64,000 nucleotides of DNA from Kordiimonas sp. SCSIO 12610 (GCF_024398015.1 NZ_CP073747.1:2539001-2603000); one strand, 5' to 3'. Counted from the stretch's first letter, positions 17,605 to 26,452 are shown. Notes: generated by a model not told the origin, from the sequence alone. Made by a program: numbers and translations.

Positions 17605-17620
17605 CGTGATGGTGGTCACA
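17605..17620. promoter_or_regulatory. CRP/FNR-like palindrome upstream of HlyD gene
   Basis: CGTGATGGTGGTCACA fits TGTGA-N6-TCACA at nine of ten positions. Its centre is about 165 bp upstream of the HlyD-type start. Control of the peptide operon by a CRP-family protein is inferred. Confidence 0.35.
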
Positions 17621-18000
17621 GTTTTTTGGGCATGACGTTTATGTGAACACAGTGTGATTTTATGTTATCATTCAACTGCATTTTTGTATTACCTGCTATG
17701 TACAGTTGACATTAATCGAAATAAGCGATGTTTAGCTTGAGCACATATTTCATCAATCTTACTCCCCTCTTTGCCTTAATGAACTAGACATCTAGCGTGT
17801 GCACGTCCTGACACAACCGACCTTCCGCTCTATATCCGTGAAGGCAATGATCGTAGGTTAGGATAGGGAATATATTCCCGACGTTACGTAAGGTATATGT
17901 AGGAGCTTACCTTTTATGTAATATAACGAAGGATAGATGCGTGCGGCTTCCTATACGTAATACTAAGATACATATACATATCGGCTCCCCATAATTGGAC

Positions 18001-18376
18001 CGCCCCATTTCCAATCCATTTCGATATTCGACTAATTCGGTTTCCCTATCCGGTTGTCCAATTTCCTATTCCAGAATACTGATTTCAATTCCGGAACTGG
18101 TTTCGGTTTTCAAACTAGATTTAAACTGGTTTTCCGATTTCGATATTCGAATTTCCGGTTCTGGAACCGGATGCTAAATCGATTTTATGTCGGTTTTATT
18201 GGTTTTAAAGTCGGTTTAAACCGGATTTTCGATTGTGGATGGCTTGACACTGTTTTTGCACCCGGTTTCTGAACCGATTTTCTATTCTAACATCCAATTG
18301 TTACTCGGTTTTCATTTGATTGCTCTGATCTTACTAAAACCGGATTTCCGGTTTTATAAATCGGTTTCCCTCTAGC
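18001..18376. repeat. Array of degenerate CCGGTTT motifs
   Basis: Roughly 375 bp dense in CGGTTT/AACCGG words in both orientations, for example CCGGTTCTGGAACCGG near 18156, CGGTTTAAACCGG near 18211 and ACCGGATTTCCGGTTTT near 18340. A 14-bp direct repeat atttcgatattcga lies at 18018-18031 and 18137-18150. Spacing is irregular, so it is neither CRISPR nor a simple tandem repeat. Function unknown. Confidence 0.55.
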
Positions 18377-18463
18377 CAGTTTATCTATTTTATCCAATAC
18401 TATTGGGTAAGAAGTTTTGAAGCACTTTATCTGATCGTCCATTTTTATGTGCGGTGCATTTTC

Positions 18464-18486
18464 CTACGTAACGTAACGTTACGTAG
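18464..18486. promoter_or_regulatory. 23-bp perfect palindrome upstream of recombinase unit
   Basis: CTACGTAACGT (18464-18474) and ACGTTACGTAG (18476-18486) are exact inverse complements around one base. It stands about 100 bp before the small ANDND gene. The half-word ACGTTACGTA also occurs at 17880-17889. It is likely a protein-binding site, such as an operator or recombination accessory site. Confidence 0.55.
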
Positions 18487-18582
18487 AGAGCAGCAATTTT
18501 AAAAACTTCTATGATGAGGGCGAACCTGATGCCTAAGGAGGTGAAGGCAACGGGTTCGATTTAGAGTTTTAAGAGGGGCCTT

Positions 18583-18828
18583 ATGCCAAACAATGAATTT
18601 AACGCCGCAAACGACAATGATGCGGCTCACAATAACGGAAACAACGAAGTTTTCGTTACACATGATAACGCGAATGTTGATACCTTGGATCAAAGAGTTA
18701 TCAGTCAATTATTATCGCTTACCCGTATTCTGGCTCCTGAAGCTGCGAAAGAGTGGGTTGCATCTCATATGCCAGCGAATGATAATGATCACATCTCAGG
18801 CAATTTGCCTAACACGATTGGGGAGTAA
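18583..18828 (+). CDS. Small acidic hydrophilic protein, ANDND motifs
   Basis: 81 residues, no family recognised. It is Asn- and Asp-rich, with ANDND near residue 9 and again near residue 64 (MPANDNDH). Between them is a helical part (QRVISQLLSLTRILAPEAAKE). ANDND-type motifs are frequent in short alphaproteobacterial proteins. The ATG at 18583 has AGAGGGG four bases upstream. It ends 6 bp before the recombinase start, so both are one unit. A role as recombination directionality factor or regulator is possible from position only. Confidence 0.6.
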   Translation: MPNNEFNAANDNDAAHNNGNNEVFVTHDNANVDTLDQRVISQLLSLTRILAPEAAKEWVASHMPANDNDHISGNLPNTIGE

Positions 18829-18834
18829 AACATT

Positions 18835-20461
18835 ATGAAATGTCGCGATTTACGCAAGATATTCAACAGATAAACAATCCGCAACATCGATCGAAGATCA
18901 AATCGAACTTGTTAAAACCCGGTTACAAGCGCAAAGCCATGAGGCAGTTGATATCTTCAGCGATCATGCCATGTCAGGCAGCAGTGCTGCCCGCCCTGAT
19001 TTTCAACGCATGATGGATACCGTAAAATCCGGCAATGCAGACTTTGACATGATCTCTGCCGAAGCATTGGACAGGCTATCGCGTAATCAAGCCGATATTG
19101 CGCGCCTGTATGAAGACCTTACCTATCTGGACATCAAGCTATGGACCGCAGAGGAAGGCGAGGTTGATGAACTTCATATCGGCCTCAAGGGAACAATGAA
19201 CGCCCTTTTCCTGAAAACACTCAAGGAAAAGATACGCAGAGGCCAGGTAGGGCAAGTCAGACGCGGCAAAGTCCCTTGTAACAAAGCCTATGGCTATGGT
19301 GTGGTGAAAGAGTTTGACGCAAAAGGCGAACTGATCAGAGGCGAACGCAAAATAAACGAAGTTAAAGCCAAAATTGTACAGGAAATATTTGAGGATTACG
19401 CATCCGGCATCAGCCCTCGCGCTATCGCAAAGAAACTTAATGATAGAGGTATAGCATCACCGCAGGGCGGTATCTGGCGCGCCAGCACCATCAATGGTAA
19501 CCGCAAACGTAAGATGGGTTTCCTTCATAACGAACTATATATCGGCAAACTAATTTATAACCGCGTTAGGATGGTCAAAGACCCAAGCACAGGAAAACGA
19601 GTATCTCGGCCAAATCCAGAAAGCGAGTGGGTTACGGAAGATGTTCCGCATCTTCGTATCATAGATCAAGCCATATGGGACAAAGTACAGGAGCGTAAAG
19701 ACAAGTATACTAACCAACGACCGGAACAAAGCAATCGATCACGCACATTAATTCAAGGTTTAGTAATTTGTGACGAATGCGGCGGGAAATACACCCAGAA
19801 AAATAAGGATTATATCTATTGCATGAATGCAAAAGAAGCAGGCACATGCAGCAACAAAAAAGGCATTAAGCGCAGGGATATTGAAGATAAACTACTATCC
19901 AGCTTATCAAGTATCCTCAATGATCAACACTTCATTGAAATCTTCGCTACGGAATTCGAAACAGCCTTGAAAGACCTAACTTCTGGCGAACTTGAGAGTG
20001 TAAAAGTCGCAGAAAATAAGTTGAAAGACCTTGATCGGCAGATCGAAAATATCATTGATGCTATTGCAGAGGGTATTAGTACGCCAGCGATGAAACAAAA
20101 ACTACTCGCATTAAGCTCAGAGCGAGAAACGCATGAGAGTTCAATCATAAATTCCATTCCAACCATCAAAATACCGAACCAAACTGATATTCAAAATCGC
20201 TATAATGATATATTGCTCAATCTTGACAGTGAGAGATTACAAACAATGGATGAGATCAGTCGCAAGAAGATGATTGAGCAAATACGTGGTATGACAAGCA
20301 AGATCAGCATTCATCCAAACAAAGATCAGAACAAGCCAAAAATCACATTTGAAGGAGATATTAAAACGCTATTATCTTTGACTTTTCAGGGAGCTGACCA
20401 GAAATTGCAACAAGCGATGGTAGCCGAGGAGGGATTTGAACCCCCGACACATGGATTATGA
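18835..20461 (+). CDS. Large serine recombinase with disrupted start
   Basis: Site-specific recombinase that cuts and rejoins att sites through a serine. From 18842 the frame encodes VAIYARYSTDKQ with the catalytic Ser, then DHAMSG, the resolvase DRLSR block, a Recombinase domain, a zinc ribbon (CDECGGKY with later Cys residues) and a coiled coil. The only start with a good ribosome site, ATG at 18835, is one base out of frame: ATGAAATGTCGCG would read M-N-V-A-I-Y if one A were absent. The next in-frame ATG (18971) would omit the catalytic Ser. The C-terminus (VAEEGFEPPTHGL) reads into tRNA-Met. The gene is likely broken at codon 2, is frameshifted during translation, or there is a sequence error. 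Confidence 0.8.
20416..20430. repeat. Candidate att site, right copy in tRNA-Met
   Basis: gatggtagccgagga, identical to 8806-8820. It covers the 3' acceptor end of tRNA-Met including the encoded CCA. Confidence 0.72.
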
Positions 20462-20494
20462 TTCCACTGCTCTAACCAACTGAGCTACTCGGCC
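20418..20494 (-). tRNA. tRNA-Met (CAT), elongator type
   Basis: 77 bases including encoded CCA. Acceptor GGCCGAG pairs with CTCGGCT, the D arm is GCTC...GAGC, the anticodon stem GTGGA/TCCAT holds the loop ATCATAA with anticodon CAT, and the T arm contains GGTTCAAAT. The overall form matches alphaproteobacterial elongator tRNA-Met; a tRNA-Ile2 with modified C34 cannot be excluded. Its 3' end is the island attachment site. Confidence 0.93.
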
Positions 20495-20610
20495 ATCTAA
20501 AGGTATGGAATTCGAAAATCATTGTAAGATCATCGAAAGCTGCGCTGGTATAATAAAGCATCTTGCCCTCGTCAAGCGAGAATCATCATAATTGAACGAA
20601 ATAAACTATT

Positions 20611-21201
20611 CTATCCATCATAAGCGATCACAACATCAATTGTGTGATCGATAAAACGCTGGATCCTCTCATCATCAAAACCATCGAGTTTCATCGTTGA
20701 TAGTGTCTGAGAGGCCGCGAGCAAAATACGGGCGTTGTCTCTACTTCGCATTTCTGATGAAGAATTTGCTTCCAGTAAAATAGATGCCAAACGGTCAACG
20801 GCAATCGCCTCAGACTGAAGGAATTTATCCCGCAATTCTTTAGAAAAATTCGCGCTCCAACCAATCCAGACCTTTACATAGTCCGGTCGCTCGGAAACCA
20901 TAAGCACAATCATTTTAGCGAGGCCATGCAACAGTTCATTCAAACTAAGGCCTTCCGGGTCAATCGAGTCAAACAAACTGATGTGCGCTTCTGCCACTTC
21001 GTTTAAAACAGTTTCCACCAGCGCCTCGCGGGTTGGAAAATATACAAAGGTTGTGGCAACAGATACATGGGCGCGCGCCGCAATATCCGCATGTCGCGCT
21101 TCGCCAATTCCCTTTTCTGCGAATAGCGTCACGGCAATATCCAAAAGTTGTTGCCGCCGTTCTTCAGGGCTTAGCCGCATTCTTTTTATAGTATTTTCCA
21201 T
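20611..21201 (-). CDS. TetR-family repressor next to alkB
   Basis: 196 residues. The N-terminal helix-turn-helix spans about residues 10-58 (LSPEERRQQLLDIAVTLFAE through HVSVATTFVYFPTREALVET); the C-terminal part is the variable ligand-binding domain. It is divergent from the alkane hydroxylase gene, with a 36-bp perfect palindrome between them, so it most likely represses alkB and perhaps itself, and is released by an alkane-derived or fatty ligand. The ATG at 21201 has AAGGGAT upstream. The ligand is unknown. Confidence 0.88.
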   Translation of the reverse strand: MENTIKRMRLSPEERRQQLLDIAVTLFAEKGIGEARHADIAARAHVSVATTFVYFPTREALVETVLNEVAEAHISLFDSIDPEGLSLNELLHGLAKMIVLMVSERPDYVKVWIGWSANFSKELRDKFLQSEAIAVDRLASILLEANSSSEMRSRDNARILLAASQTLSTMKLDGFDDERIQRFIDHTIDVVIAYDG

Positions 21202-21271
21202 ATATCCCTTGAGCTCGTTATCATCTTTAACACGCGCTGTGCATCATAAACCGACACAATTCTAATTGCCA

Positions 21272-21307
21272 ATATTTCTTATTGATAATTTTATCAATAA
21301 GAAATAT
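21272..21307. promoter_or_regulatory. 36-bp perfect palindrome, TetR operator candidate
   Basis: Arms ATATTTCTTATTGATAA (21272-21288) and TTATCAATAAGAAATAT (21291-21307) match without error around TT. It lies 35 bp before the alkB start and 71 bp from the tetR start, where binding would block both promoters. Confidence 0.75.
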
Positions 21308-21341
21308 ATTATAGTTCTGAACGATTATGTGGAAAAGAAAC

Positions 21342-22520
21342 ATGACTAATAACGACAAGCTATTCGGATACCGTGATACTAAACGTATTTTCTGGCCCTT
21401 AGCCGCGGCAGCAGCGCTTATTCCTGTTCTGGCGATTTATCTCTACATGGATTATGGTCATACATGGATACTATGGCTGAACTTCTTTGTGTTTTATGGC
21501 TTCGTACCAATTATCGAAGTTTTGTTTGGTGAAGATGAAACCAATCCACCACGCGAGGCAATCCCCGCCCTAAGGGACGATACATTCTATCGCTGGACAG
21601 CGTTTTCGACGTTACCTCTATGTTATATTACTTGGCTTACAAGCGCTTGGTTTATTGCAACAGAGCCGCTAACAGCTTGGGGATATGCTGGTGTTACAAT
21701 TTCCGCTGGCATGGTTGCAGCAGGTGCGCTCAATACGGCGCATGAAGTCGGTCATCGCCGGGACAAGACAGCAATCAATGTTGCAAGGTTTCTTCTAATC
21801 TTGTGCGGTATGGGCCATTTCCGTGTTGAACATAATTTTGGCCACCATGTTCAGGTCGCAACCCCAGAAGACAGCGCCACAGCACCAATGGGAATGAATT
21901 TTTACCAATTTGTCCTGACAGAGTTACCTGGCGGTATTGTTAGGGCATGGCGCCTTGAGCGTGATCGCTTGGCCCGCAAAGACGTTTCCCAGTTTTCTTT
22001 ACAAAATGAAGTCTTCCTGAATAGCCTGCTAACCCTCCTATTGTATGCAGGTGTAACATTGGCATTTGGAATGCTCGCCCTCCCCTTTGCTATTGCAGCA
22101 GCGATTTGGGCAAACTTGATGCTATCAAGTGCGAATTATATCGAACATTACGGCCTGATGCGTCAGAAGCGTGAAGATGGCCGCTACGAACGTGTTCAAC
22201 CGCATCATAGCTGGAACAGTAATCATGTTGTCTCTAATGTATTATTGCTCCATCTGCAAAGGCATAGCGATCATCACGCCCACGCAGAACGCCCCTATCA
22301 ATGCCTGCGCCACTTTGATACCAGCCCTCAATTACCGGCTGGATATTTCACCATGTATCTGGCTGCATGGATTCCACCAGTGTGGTTTAAAATTATGGAC
22401 CCACTTGTTGCCAAGCAAATGCAAGGCGATATGACCAAGGCTTATATTAAGCCGTCCTATAAAGAGAAAGTCATGGCAAAATGGCACAACCCTGTTAATA
22501 ATTCGGTTCCAGCTGAATAA
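21342..22520 (+). CDS. alkB: Alkane 1-monooxygenase (AlkB)
   Basis: Integral-membrane non-heme di-iron enzyme that hydroxylates medium-chain n-alkanes to 1-alkanols with rubredoxin as electron donor. 392 residues with about six membrane helices. The three histidine clusters are HEVGH, EHNFGHHVQVATPED and LQRHSDHHAH, plus NYIEHYGL, the AlkB signature. The ATG at 21342 follows GGAAAAG; an in-frame ATG five codons earlier is less well placed. No rubredoxin gene is next to it, so that partner must be elsewhere. Confidence 0.92.
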   Translation: MTNNDKLFGYRDTKRIFWPLAAAAALIPVLAIYLYMDYGHTWILWLNFFVFYGFVPIIEVLFGEDETNPPREAIPALRDDTFYRWTAFSTLPLCYITWLTSAWFIATEPLTAWGYAGVTISAGMVAAGALNTAHEVGHRRDKTAINVARFLLILCGMGHFRVEHNFGHHVQVATPEDSATAPMGMNFYQFVLTELPGGIVRAWRLERDRLARKDVSQFSLQNEVFLNSLLTLLLYAGVTLAFGMLALPFAIAAAIWANLMLSSANYIEHYGLMRQKREDGRYERVQPHHSWNSNHVVSNVLLLHLQRHSDHHAHAERPYQCLRHFDTSPQLPAGYFTMYLAAWIPPVWFKIMDPLVAKQMQGDMTKAYIKPSYKEKVMAKWHNPVNNSVPAE

Positions 22521-22531
22521 AGGATTAGTTT

Positions 22532-23002
22532 GTGCGTAAGTATTTTATTGTTGCGATATCATTATTCTTGGTATCGCTTTCTGCCTCTTCTCAAGACTAC
22601 AAGGCATATGAAGGGTATTTCTGGACCGAGGCAAAAGATGCCATTTTTGAGATAACTGTTGTTGATGGTGAAAACGGTCCAGATATCAAGGGCATCACCC
22701 GTTGGGGTGCTGCAGAGGGTGGATTTGACACTCAAAACCCTGACCCAGAGTTGCAAAATCGCTCATTAATAGATTTAACGTTTTTGTGGGGTTTTACCTA
22801 CAAACCAAAGAAAAACCGTTGGGCCGATGGTAAAGTATATGATCCCAACAACGGAAAAACTTACTCTGGCAAAATGTCCCTGGAGAAAGAGGGAAGCGTT
22901 TTAAAGATGCGTGGTTATATCGGTGTTTCGCTATTTGGTCGAACAGCAAAGTTTGAGCGTGTTAAACCCGAAGACCTACCGGAAACCTTAACAGCAGACT
23001 AA
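22532..23002 (+). CDS. DUF2147 exported protein
   Basis: 156 residues with a signal peptide (RKYFIVAISLFLVSLSASSQ), so periplasmic. The C-terminal half carries the DUF2147 pattern WADGKVYDPNNGKTYSGKM followed by LKMRGYIGVSLFGRTAKFER. The function of DUF2147 is unknown; it may form a small beta-barrel. The start is a GTG at 22532, 11 bp after alkB, with AAGGA upstream, so it is probably co-transcribed with alkB. This suggests a role in growth on alkanes, which is inference. A short hairpin overlaps its stop. Confidence 0.85.
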   Translation: MRKYFIVAISLFLVSLSASSQDYKAYEGYFWTEAKDAIFEITVVDGENGPDIKGITRWGAAEGGFDTQNPDPELQNRSLIDLTFLWGFTYKPKKNRWADGKVYDPNNGKTYSGKMSLEKEGSVLKMRGYIGVSLFGRTAKFERVKPEDLPETLTAD

Positions 23003-23034
23003 TTCTGCTAGCTTGGATGATTGAACAGAATAGT

Positions 23035-24195
23035 TTAAGAAAGTCGGGGATCGGAACTGATTGCTTTTTCGATCCAACCGCCACCAAGCAAACGTTCACC
23101 CGCATAAAACACCGCAGCCTGCCCGGGTGACACACCAGCCTCTGGATCAGAGAGAGCTACACGGGCAGTGCCGTTGTCATTCAAGTAAACACGCGCCTTA
23201 ACCCCCGGTCTTGTAGAACGCACCTTTGCAATTACCTCAATACCGTCTTCATCAACATTTTCACCAATCCAGCTAACTTCTTTCACAAGAATCTCACAGG
23301 TCAGCAACGCTTCTTTCGGGCCAACAATTACTTGCTTCTTGACCGGGTCCAATTTGACCACATAAAGGGGGTCAACAGTTCCGCCAATGCCAATGCCGCG
23401 GCGCTGTCCGATGGTATAGCGCACAATCCCTTTATGTTCGCCGAGTACATTACCGTCTATATCGACTATCTCGCCGGGTTCCATAGCACCGGGCCGCAAG
23501 CGCTCAATCACATCAACATAACGCCCCTCAGGTACGAAACAGATATCCTGACTATCCGGTTTATCCGCAACAATAAGGCCGAACCGCTCAGCGTGCTCAC
23601 GAGTTTGCTCTTTATTAAGTCCTCCAAGGGGGAACCGCAGAAAATCCATCTGTTCCTGTGTGCTGGCAAAAAGAAAATAGCTTTGATCTTTGCCGTGATC
23701 GACACCTCTATGCATCTGAGCTTTTCCATCTGCACCAACCAGGCGCTGCACATAATGGCCCGTTGCCATACAATCAGCGCCCAGATCGCGCGCCGTTGCC
23801 AACAGGTCTTTGAATTTCACAGTTTGATTGCAGCGCACGCAAGGAATAGGGGTTTCGCCTTTTATATAACTATCAGCAAAATCTTCCATCACTTGTTCTT
23901 TGAATCGGCTTTCATAATCCAGAACATAATGAGGAATACCCAATTCGTCCGAAACACGGCGGGCATCATGAATGTCTTGCCCTGCGCAACACGCGCCTTT
24001 TTTTTGTATCGCTACACCGTGATCATAAAGCTGAAGCGTAATCCCAACAACATCATAGCCCTCTTCTTTCAAAAGGGCTGCTGTTACGCTACTATCAACC
24101 CCGCCCGACATAGCCACGACAACACGAGTGTCCTCAGGTGCGCGAGCGAAGCCAAGGCTATTCAGCGGTATATTTTTTTCAGCAATCGTCATCAT
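23035..24195 (-). CDS. mnmA: tRNA-specific 2-thiouridylase MnmA
   Basis: Puts sulfur on U34 of tRNA-Lys, tRNA-Glu and tRNA-Gln in the cytoplasm, using ATP and a persulfide relay. 386 residues. PP-loop motif [15 protein letters not shown] near residue 29; catalytic cysteines in [11 protein letters not shown] and [11 protein letters not shown] and the C-terminal beta-barrel [12 protein letters not shown]. The ATG at 24195 has a second ATG just after it, and either may start. It is convergent with the alkB unit. Confidence 0.95.
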   Translation of the reverse strand: MMTIAEKNIPLNSLGFARAPEDTRVVVAMSGGVDSSVTAALLKEEGYDVVGITLQLYDHGVAIQKKGACCAGQDIHDARRVSDELGIPHYVLDYESRFKEQVMEDFADSYIKGETPIPCVRCNQTVKFKDLLATARDLGADCMATGHYVQRLVGADGKAQMHRGVDHGKDQSYFLFASTQEQMDFLRFPLGGLNKEQTREHAERFGLIVADKPDSQDICFVPEGRYVDVIERLRPGAMEPGEIVDIDGNVLGEHKGIVRYTIGQRRGIGIGGTVDPLYVVKLDPVKKQVIVGPKEALLTCEILVKEVSWIGENVDEDGIEVIAKVRSTRPGVKARVYLNDNGTARVALSDPEAGVSPGQAAVFYAGERLLGGGWIEKAISSDPRLS

Positions 24196-24290
24196 TCAAA
24201 GCTTTATCATGTTTTACACGCTACGCATATAGTGCCTACATGGATCAGAGGCAAGGGATTCCGATCATAATCAAAACGTGCCCACTTGTA

Positions 24291-24300
24291 CCCGGCAAAT
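24291..24300. promoter_or_regulatory. Possible FlbD enhancer (ftr-like) upstream of fliK
   Basis: CCCGGCAAAT resembles the CGGCAAA core of Caulobacter ftr sites as I recall it. It lies about 80 bp upstream of the sigma-54 promoter at 24372, a fitting enhancer distance. Confidence 0.3.
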
Positions 24301-24371
24301 GATTCAAATCATGATGTGTAATGTTTCATATAATCCATAAAACCCCTTACTTTTCATACATTTTCAAAAAC

Positions 24372-24386
24372 TGGCCCAAGCTTTGC
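24372..24386 (+). promoter_or_regulatory. Sigma-54 promoter of fliK-flgD
   Basis: TGGCCCAAGCTTTGC has the -24 GG and -12 GC with exact spacing (TGGC-N7-TTGC). It lies about 90 bp upstream of the fliK start. Sigma-54 with FlbD is the expected activator for hook genes, and flbD is in this cluster. Confidence 0.65.
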
Positions 24387-24474
24387 TTAACAGGTGTGAA
24401 TAATTTTGTTGCCAGAATGGTAGCATTGGAAATGGCAGAATGCTCTGATGGGTTACTCCCGCAGGGTTATATTA

Positions 24475-26430
24475 ATGAGTTTAACAGATCAAATAGCGCC
24501 AACAAATTTATCCGGTCCATTGGGGGCTGGAGGTTTCTTTGCCAGTTTAGGCGGCCAAACAGCAGGTAGTGATAGCAACAATTCAATAACTGTTGACTTC
24601 GCTAACGCGATTGAAGCCGTCACTGCAATAGAGGAAGTCGCAACATCACAGGCGATTACGTCCTCCGCTTTGCAGCAAGACGCTATTTCCACTCCGTCAT
24701 TAAATTATGATAATGTAGGCGATCAAGCCCTATCCTCAATCGACCAACAGTATGTCATTGATACAGACCTCGAAACATCTGAGGCAATTGCACTTGAGAA
24801 CGAGGTATTCGCGGAACTTGCTTACGCTAGCAGCGACATTCAGCAATCCGCACCATTTCAGAACAGTACAAATCTTTCCTATGAGCAACTTAATAGCTTA
24901 GAAGCCTCCTATACACTAGGTAGAGGCTTGGGAACTGATAGCCATATACTTCAGCCAAATGCGCTAAGTGAACTTGAAAGATTGGCAAGTTCCCTGACAC
25001 CATTAAGTTCACAGGCATCTGCTGACAGAAATTCAGGCATTTCGTCAAATTCACCATCGCTGAATGCGGCGCCAAGCAATCCGTACGGTTCATTGCAAAA
25101 CATACAGTCTGTCGCATCTACAGGTGGTTCTGATGCTGCAACCATCGAAGGTTTTCTTGACATTGTTAATGCAGATAACAATGCACCAAGTTCCCCACCA
25201 CAATCACCGCTCAACACTGAAACAGTAACGGCGGATAATGGTTCAGCGTCCCAAGCGCTTGAAACAAACGACGTTGAAACTATAGATAACGATACAGCAA
25301 GCGATTCCGCTTCACCTCTTAATCAAGCTGGTAACAGTGGTCTTGGTGACGTCGACTTTGAGGCTGTTATTGAAGAAGCTCGCCTAGCAGCAGTTAGTAA
25401 CCCTACGAACACGAATAGTGGTGTTGCAGCGAATACAGCGAATGCATCAACCGCTGCGGCAAGCTCGGCAACACTCAATCCATTACAAAATCAAAACACA
25501 CCTGACGCAGGTTCTGACAATGCGCGGCAAGCAAATAATAACACTCCAACGGGGGAGTTGAGCGCAAGCCAGAATGGACAGAATTCTAATACAGGTAACA
25601 ATTCGCAAAATCAGAGTTCAAACAATTCAGCACAGCCATCGGTGACTGCGAATTTATCAACGCCAACTACGCCAACGGATAATATTGGTGATGAATTTAT
25701 TGAGCAGGCAAACCTCGCGTCCGAAAAAAGCGCGTCGAAGACGTTAATTGCTAACCAATCAGGTCAAAGCCAATCGCCGTCACAAGCTGGAAACGGAAAT
25801 ACTCCGGTGCAGACCGTATCAAATGACAGTTTGGTGCCACTAACTTACGAACGCTTCTTAAATACCAGCCTTCAGTCCAACTTTGGCTCCCTACTCAGCA
25901 AAGAAGGCAGTATTTTCACCTCGCCAGAACTCTTTGGTGGGCAACCGTCCGCAGCCTTGGCCAATCAAGTAAAAAACCAATTTAACCTTGCCGTTAGCCG
26001 GGCCGTTTCTGGCGGCGAACAAGAATTTACAGTCCGCTTGAACCCTGGTGACTTAGGCCGTGTAAACGTGCGTCTACAATTTATCGATAATGGCAACTTG
26101 CGCGCTCAGGTGGCGGTTGAAAACCCTGAGACATTGGAATTACTTCAGAAAGACGCCAAAGGGTTTGAACGTGCGCTTGAGGCAAGTGGTTATAAAGCAG
26201 AACAAAATGGTATCTCGTTTAGCCTAGAAGACAGTAATCAGGAAAGTGCCGGACGCGCCCTTGCTGAAGCCATCCAGCAGGAAAAAGCGCGTGATGAGCT
26301 GGCTGCGCGCCCAGACAATTTTGCTTCTGAATTAGAAACTCAGGCACTTAGCGCTAGTGAAGAAGAAATCCCGCTTGAAGATATACTGCCATACGTATCC
26401 GTTGATACCGGCGTTGATATTAGAATTTAA
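24475..26430 (+). CDS. fliK: Flagellar hook-length control protein FliK
   Basis: 651 residues. The first 460 are low-complexity and rich in Ser, Asn, Ala and Gln, as in molecular-ruler proteins. The C-terminal domain (about 480-600) has the Flg_hook pattern FTVRLNPGDLGRVNVRLQF and VENPETLELLQKD, which switches export specificity at FlhB when the hook is complete. It is followed by flgD and flgE, which supports the call. The start at 24475 is preferred over 24448, but neither has a strong ribosome site. A sigma-54 promoter lies upstream. Confidence 0.85.
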   Translation: MSLTDQIAPTNLSGPLGAGGFFASLGGQTAGSDSNNSITVDFANAIEAVTAIEEVATSQAITSSALQQDAISTPSLNYDNVGDQALSSIDQQYVIDTDLETSEAIALENEVFAELAYASSDIQQSAPFQNSTNLSYEQLNSLEASYTLGRGLGTDSHILQPNALSELERLASSLTPLSSQASADRNSGISSNSPSLNAAPSNPYGSLQNIQSVASTGGSDAATIEGFLDIVNADNNAPSSPPQSPLNTETVTADNGSASQALETNDVETIDNDTASDSASPLNQAGNSGLGDVDFEAVIEEARLAAVSNPTNTNSGVAANTANASTAAASSATLNPLQNQNTPDAGSDNARQANNNTPTGELSASQNGQNSNTGNNSQNQSSNNSAQPSVTANLSTPTTPTDNIGDEFIEQANLASEKSASKTLIANQSGQSQSPSQAGNGNTPVQTVSNDSLVPLTYERFLNTSLQSNFGSLLSKEGSIFTSPELFGGQPSAALANQVKNQFNLAVSRAVSGGEQEFTVRLNPGDLGRVNVRLQFIDNGNLRAQVAVENPETLELLQKDAKGFERALEASGYKAEQNGISFSLEDSNQESAGRALAEAIQQEKARDELAARPDNFASELETQALSASEEEIPLEDILPYVSVDTGVDIRI

Positions 26431-26452
26431 GTAAAGTCATAAGGTAAGAAAA

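Larger units (their letters stand above)
17447..18582. other. 1.1-kb non-coding region between export operon and recombinase unit
   Basis: No convincing gene on either strand. It holds, in order: a CRP-like palindrome (17605-17620) that may serve the export operon, ACGTTACGTA (17880-17889), a 370-bp stretch full of CCGGTTT-like words (about 18001-18376), and a 23-bp palindrome (18464-18486) before the small ANDND gene. It should hold the promoters of the two divergent units. Confidence 0.6.
8806..20430. mobile_element. 11.6-kb genomic island in tRNA-Met with serine recombinase and GG-peptide operon
   Basis: Bounded by identical 15-bp direct repeats gatggtagccgagga at 8806-8820 and 20416-20430. 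The right copy is the 3' end of tRNA-Met plus two bases, so the tRNA gene stays whole after insertion. A large serine recombinase lies against the tRNA copy, in the usual place of an integrase. Cargo is a membrane protein, a TraB-like protein and the peptide export operon, none of which belongs with the housekeeping genes outside. The boundaries are seen in the sequence; mobility is inferred. Confidence 0.75.

Noticed and set aside
17995-18272. Short plus-strand frames within the CCGGTTT array
   Set aside because: Composition is dominated by the repeat words, there are no ribosome sites and no recognisable protein features.
18001-18376. CRISPR array in the repeat-rich stretch
   Set aside because: Repeats are short, degenerate, in both orientations and irregularly spaced; there are no spacers of even length and no cas genes.
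18971-20461. Start of the recombinase at the ATG 18971
   Set aside because: It would remove the catalytic serine and the first 40 residues of the resolvase domain, which are clearly encoded upstream in the same frame.
23332-24270. 312-residue plus-strand frame opposite mnmA
   Set aside because: It covers a clear mnmA gene on the other strand; its composition is that of an antisense shadow.
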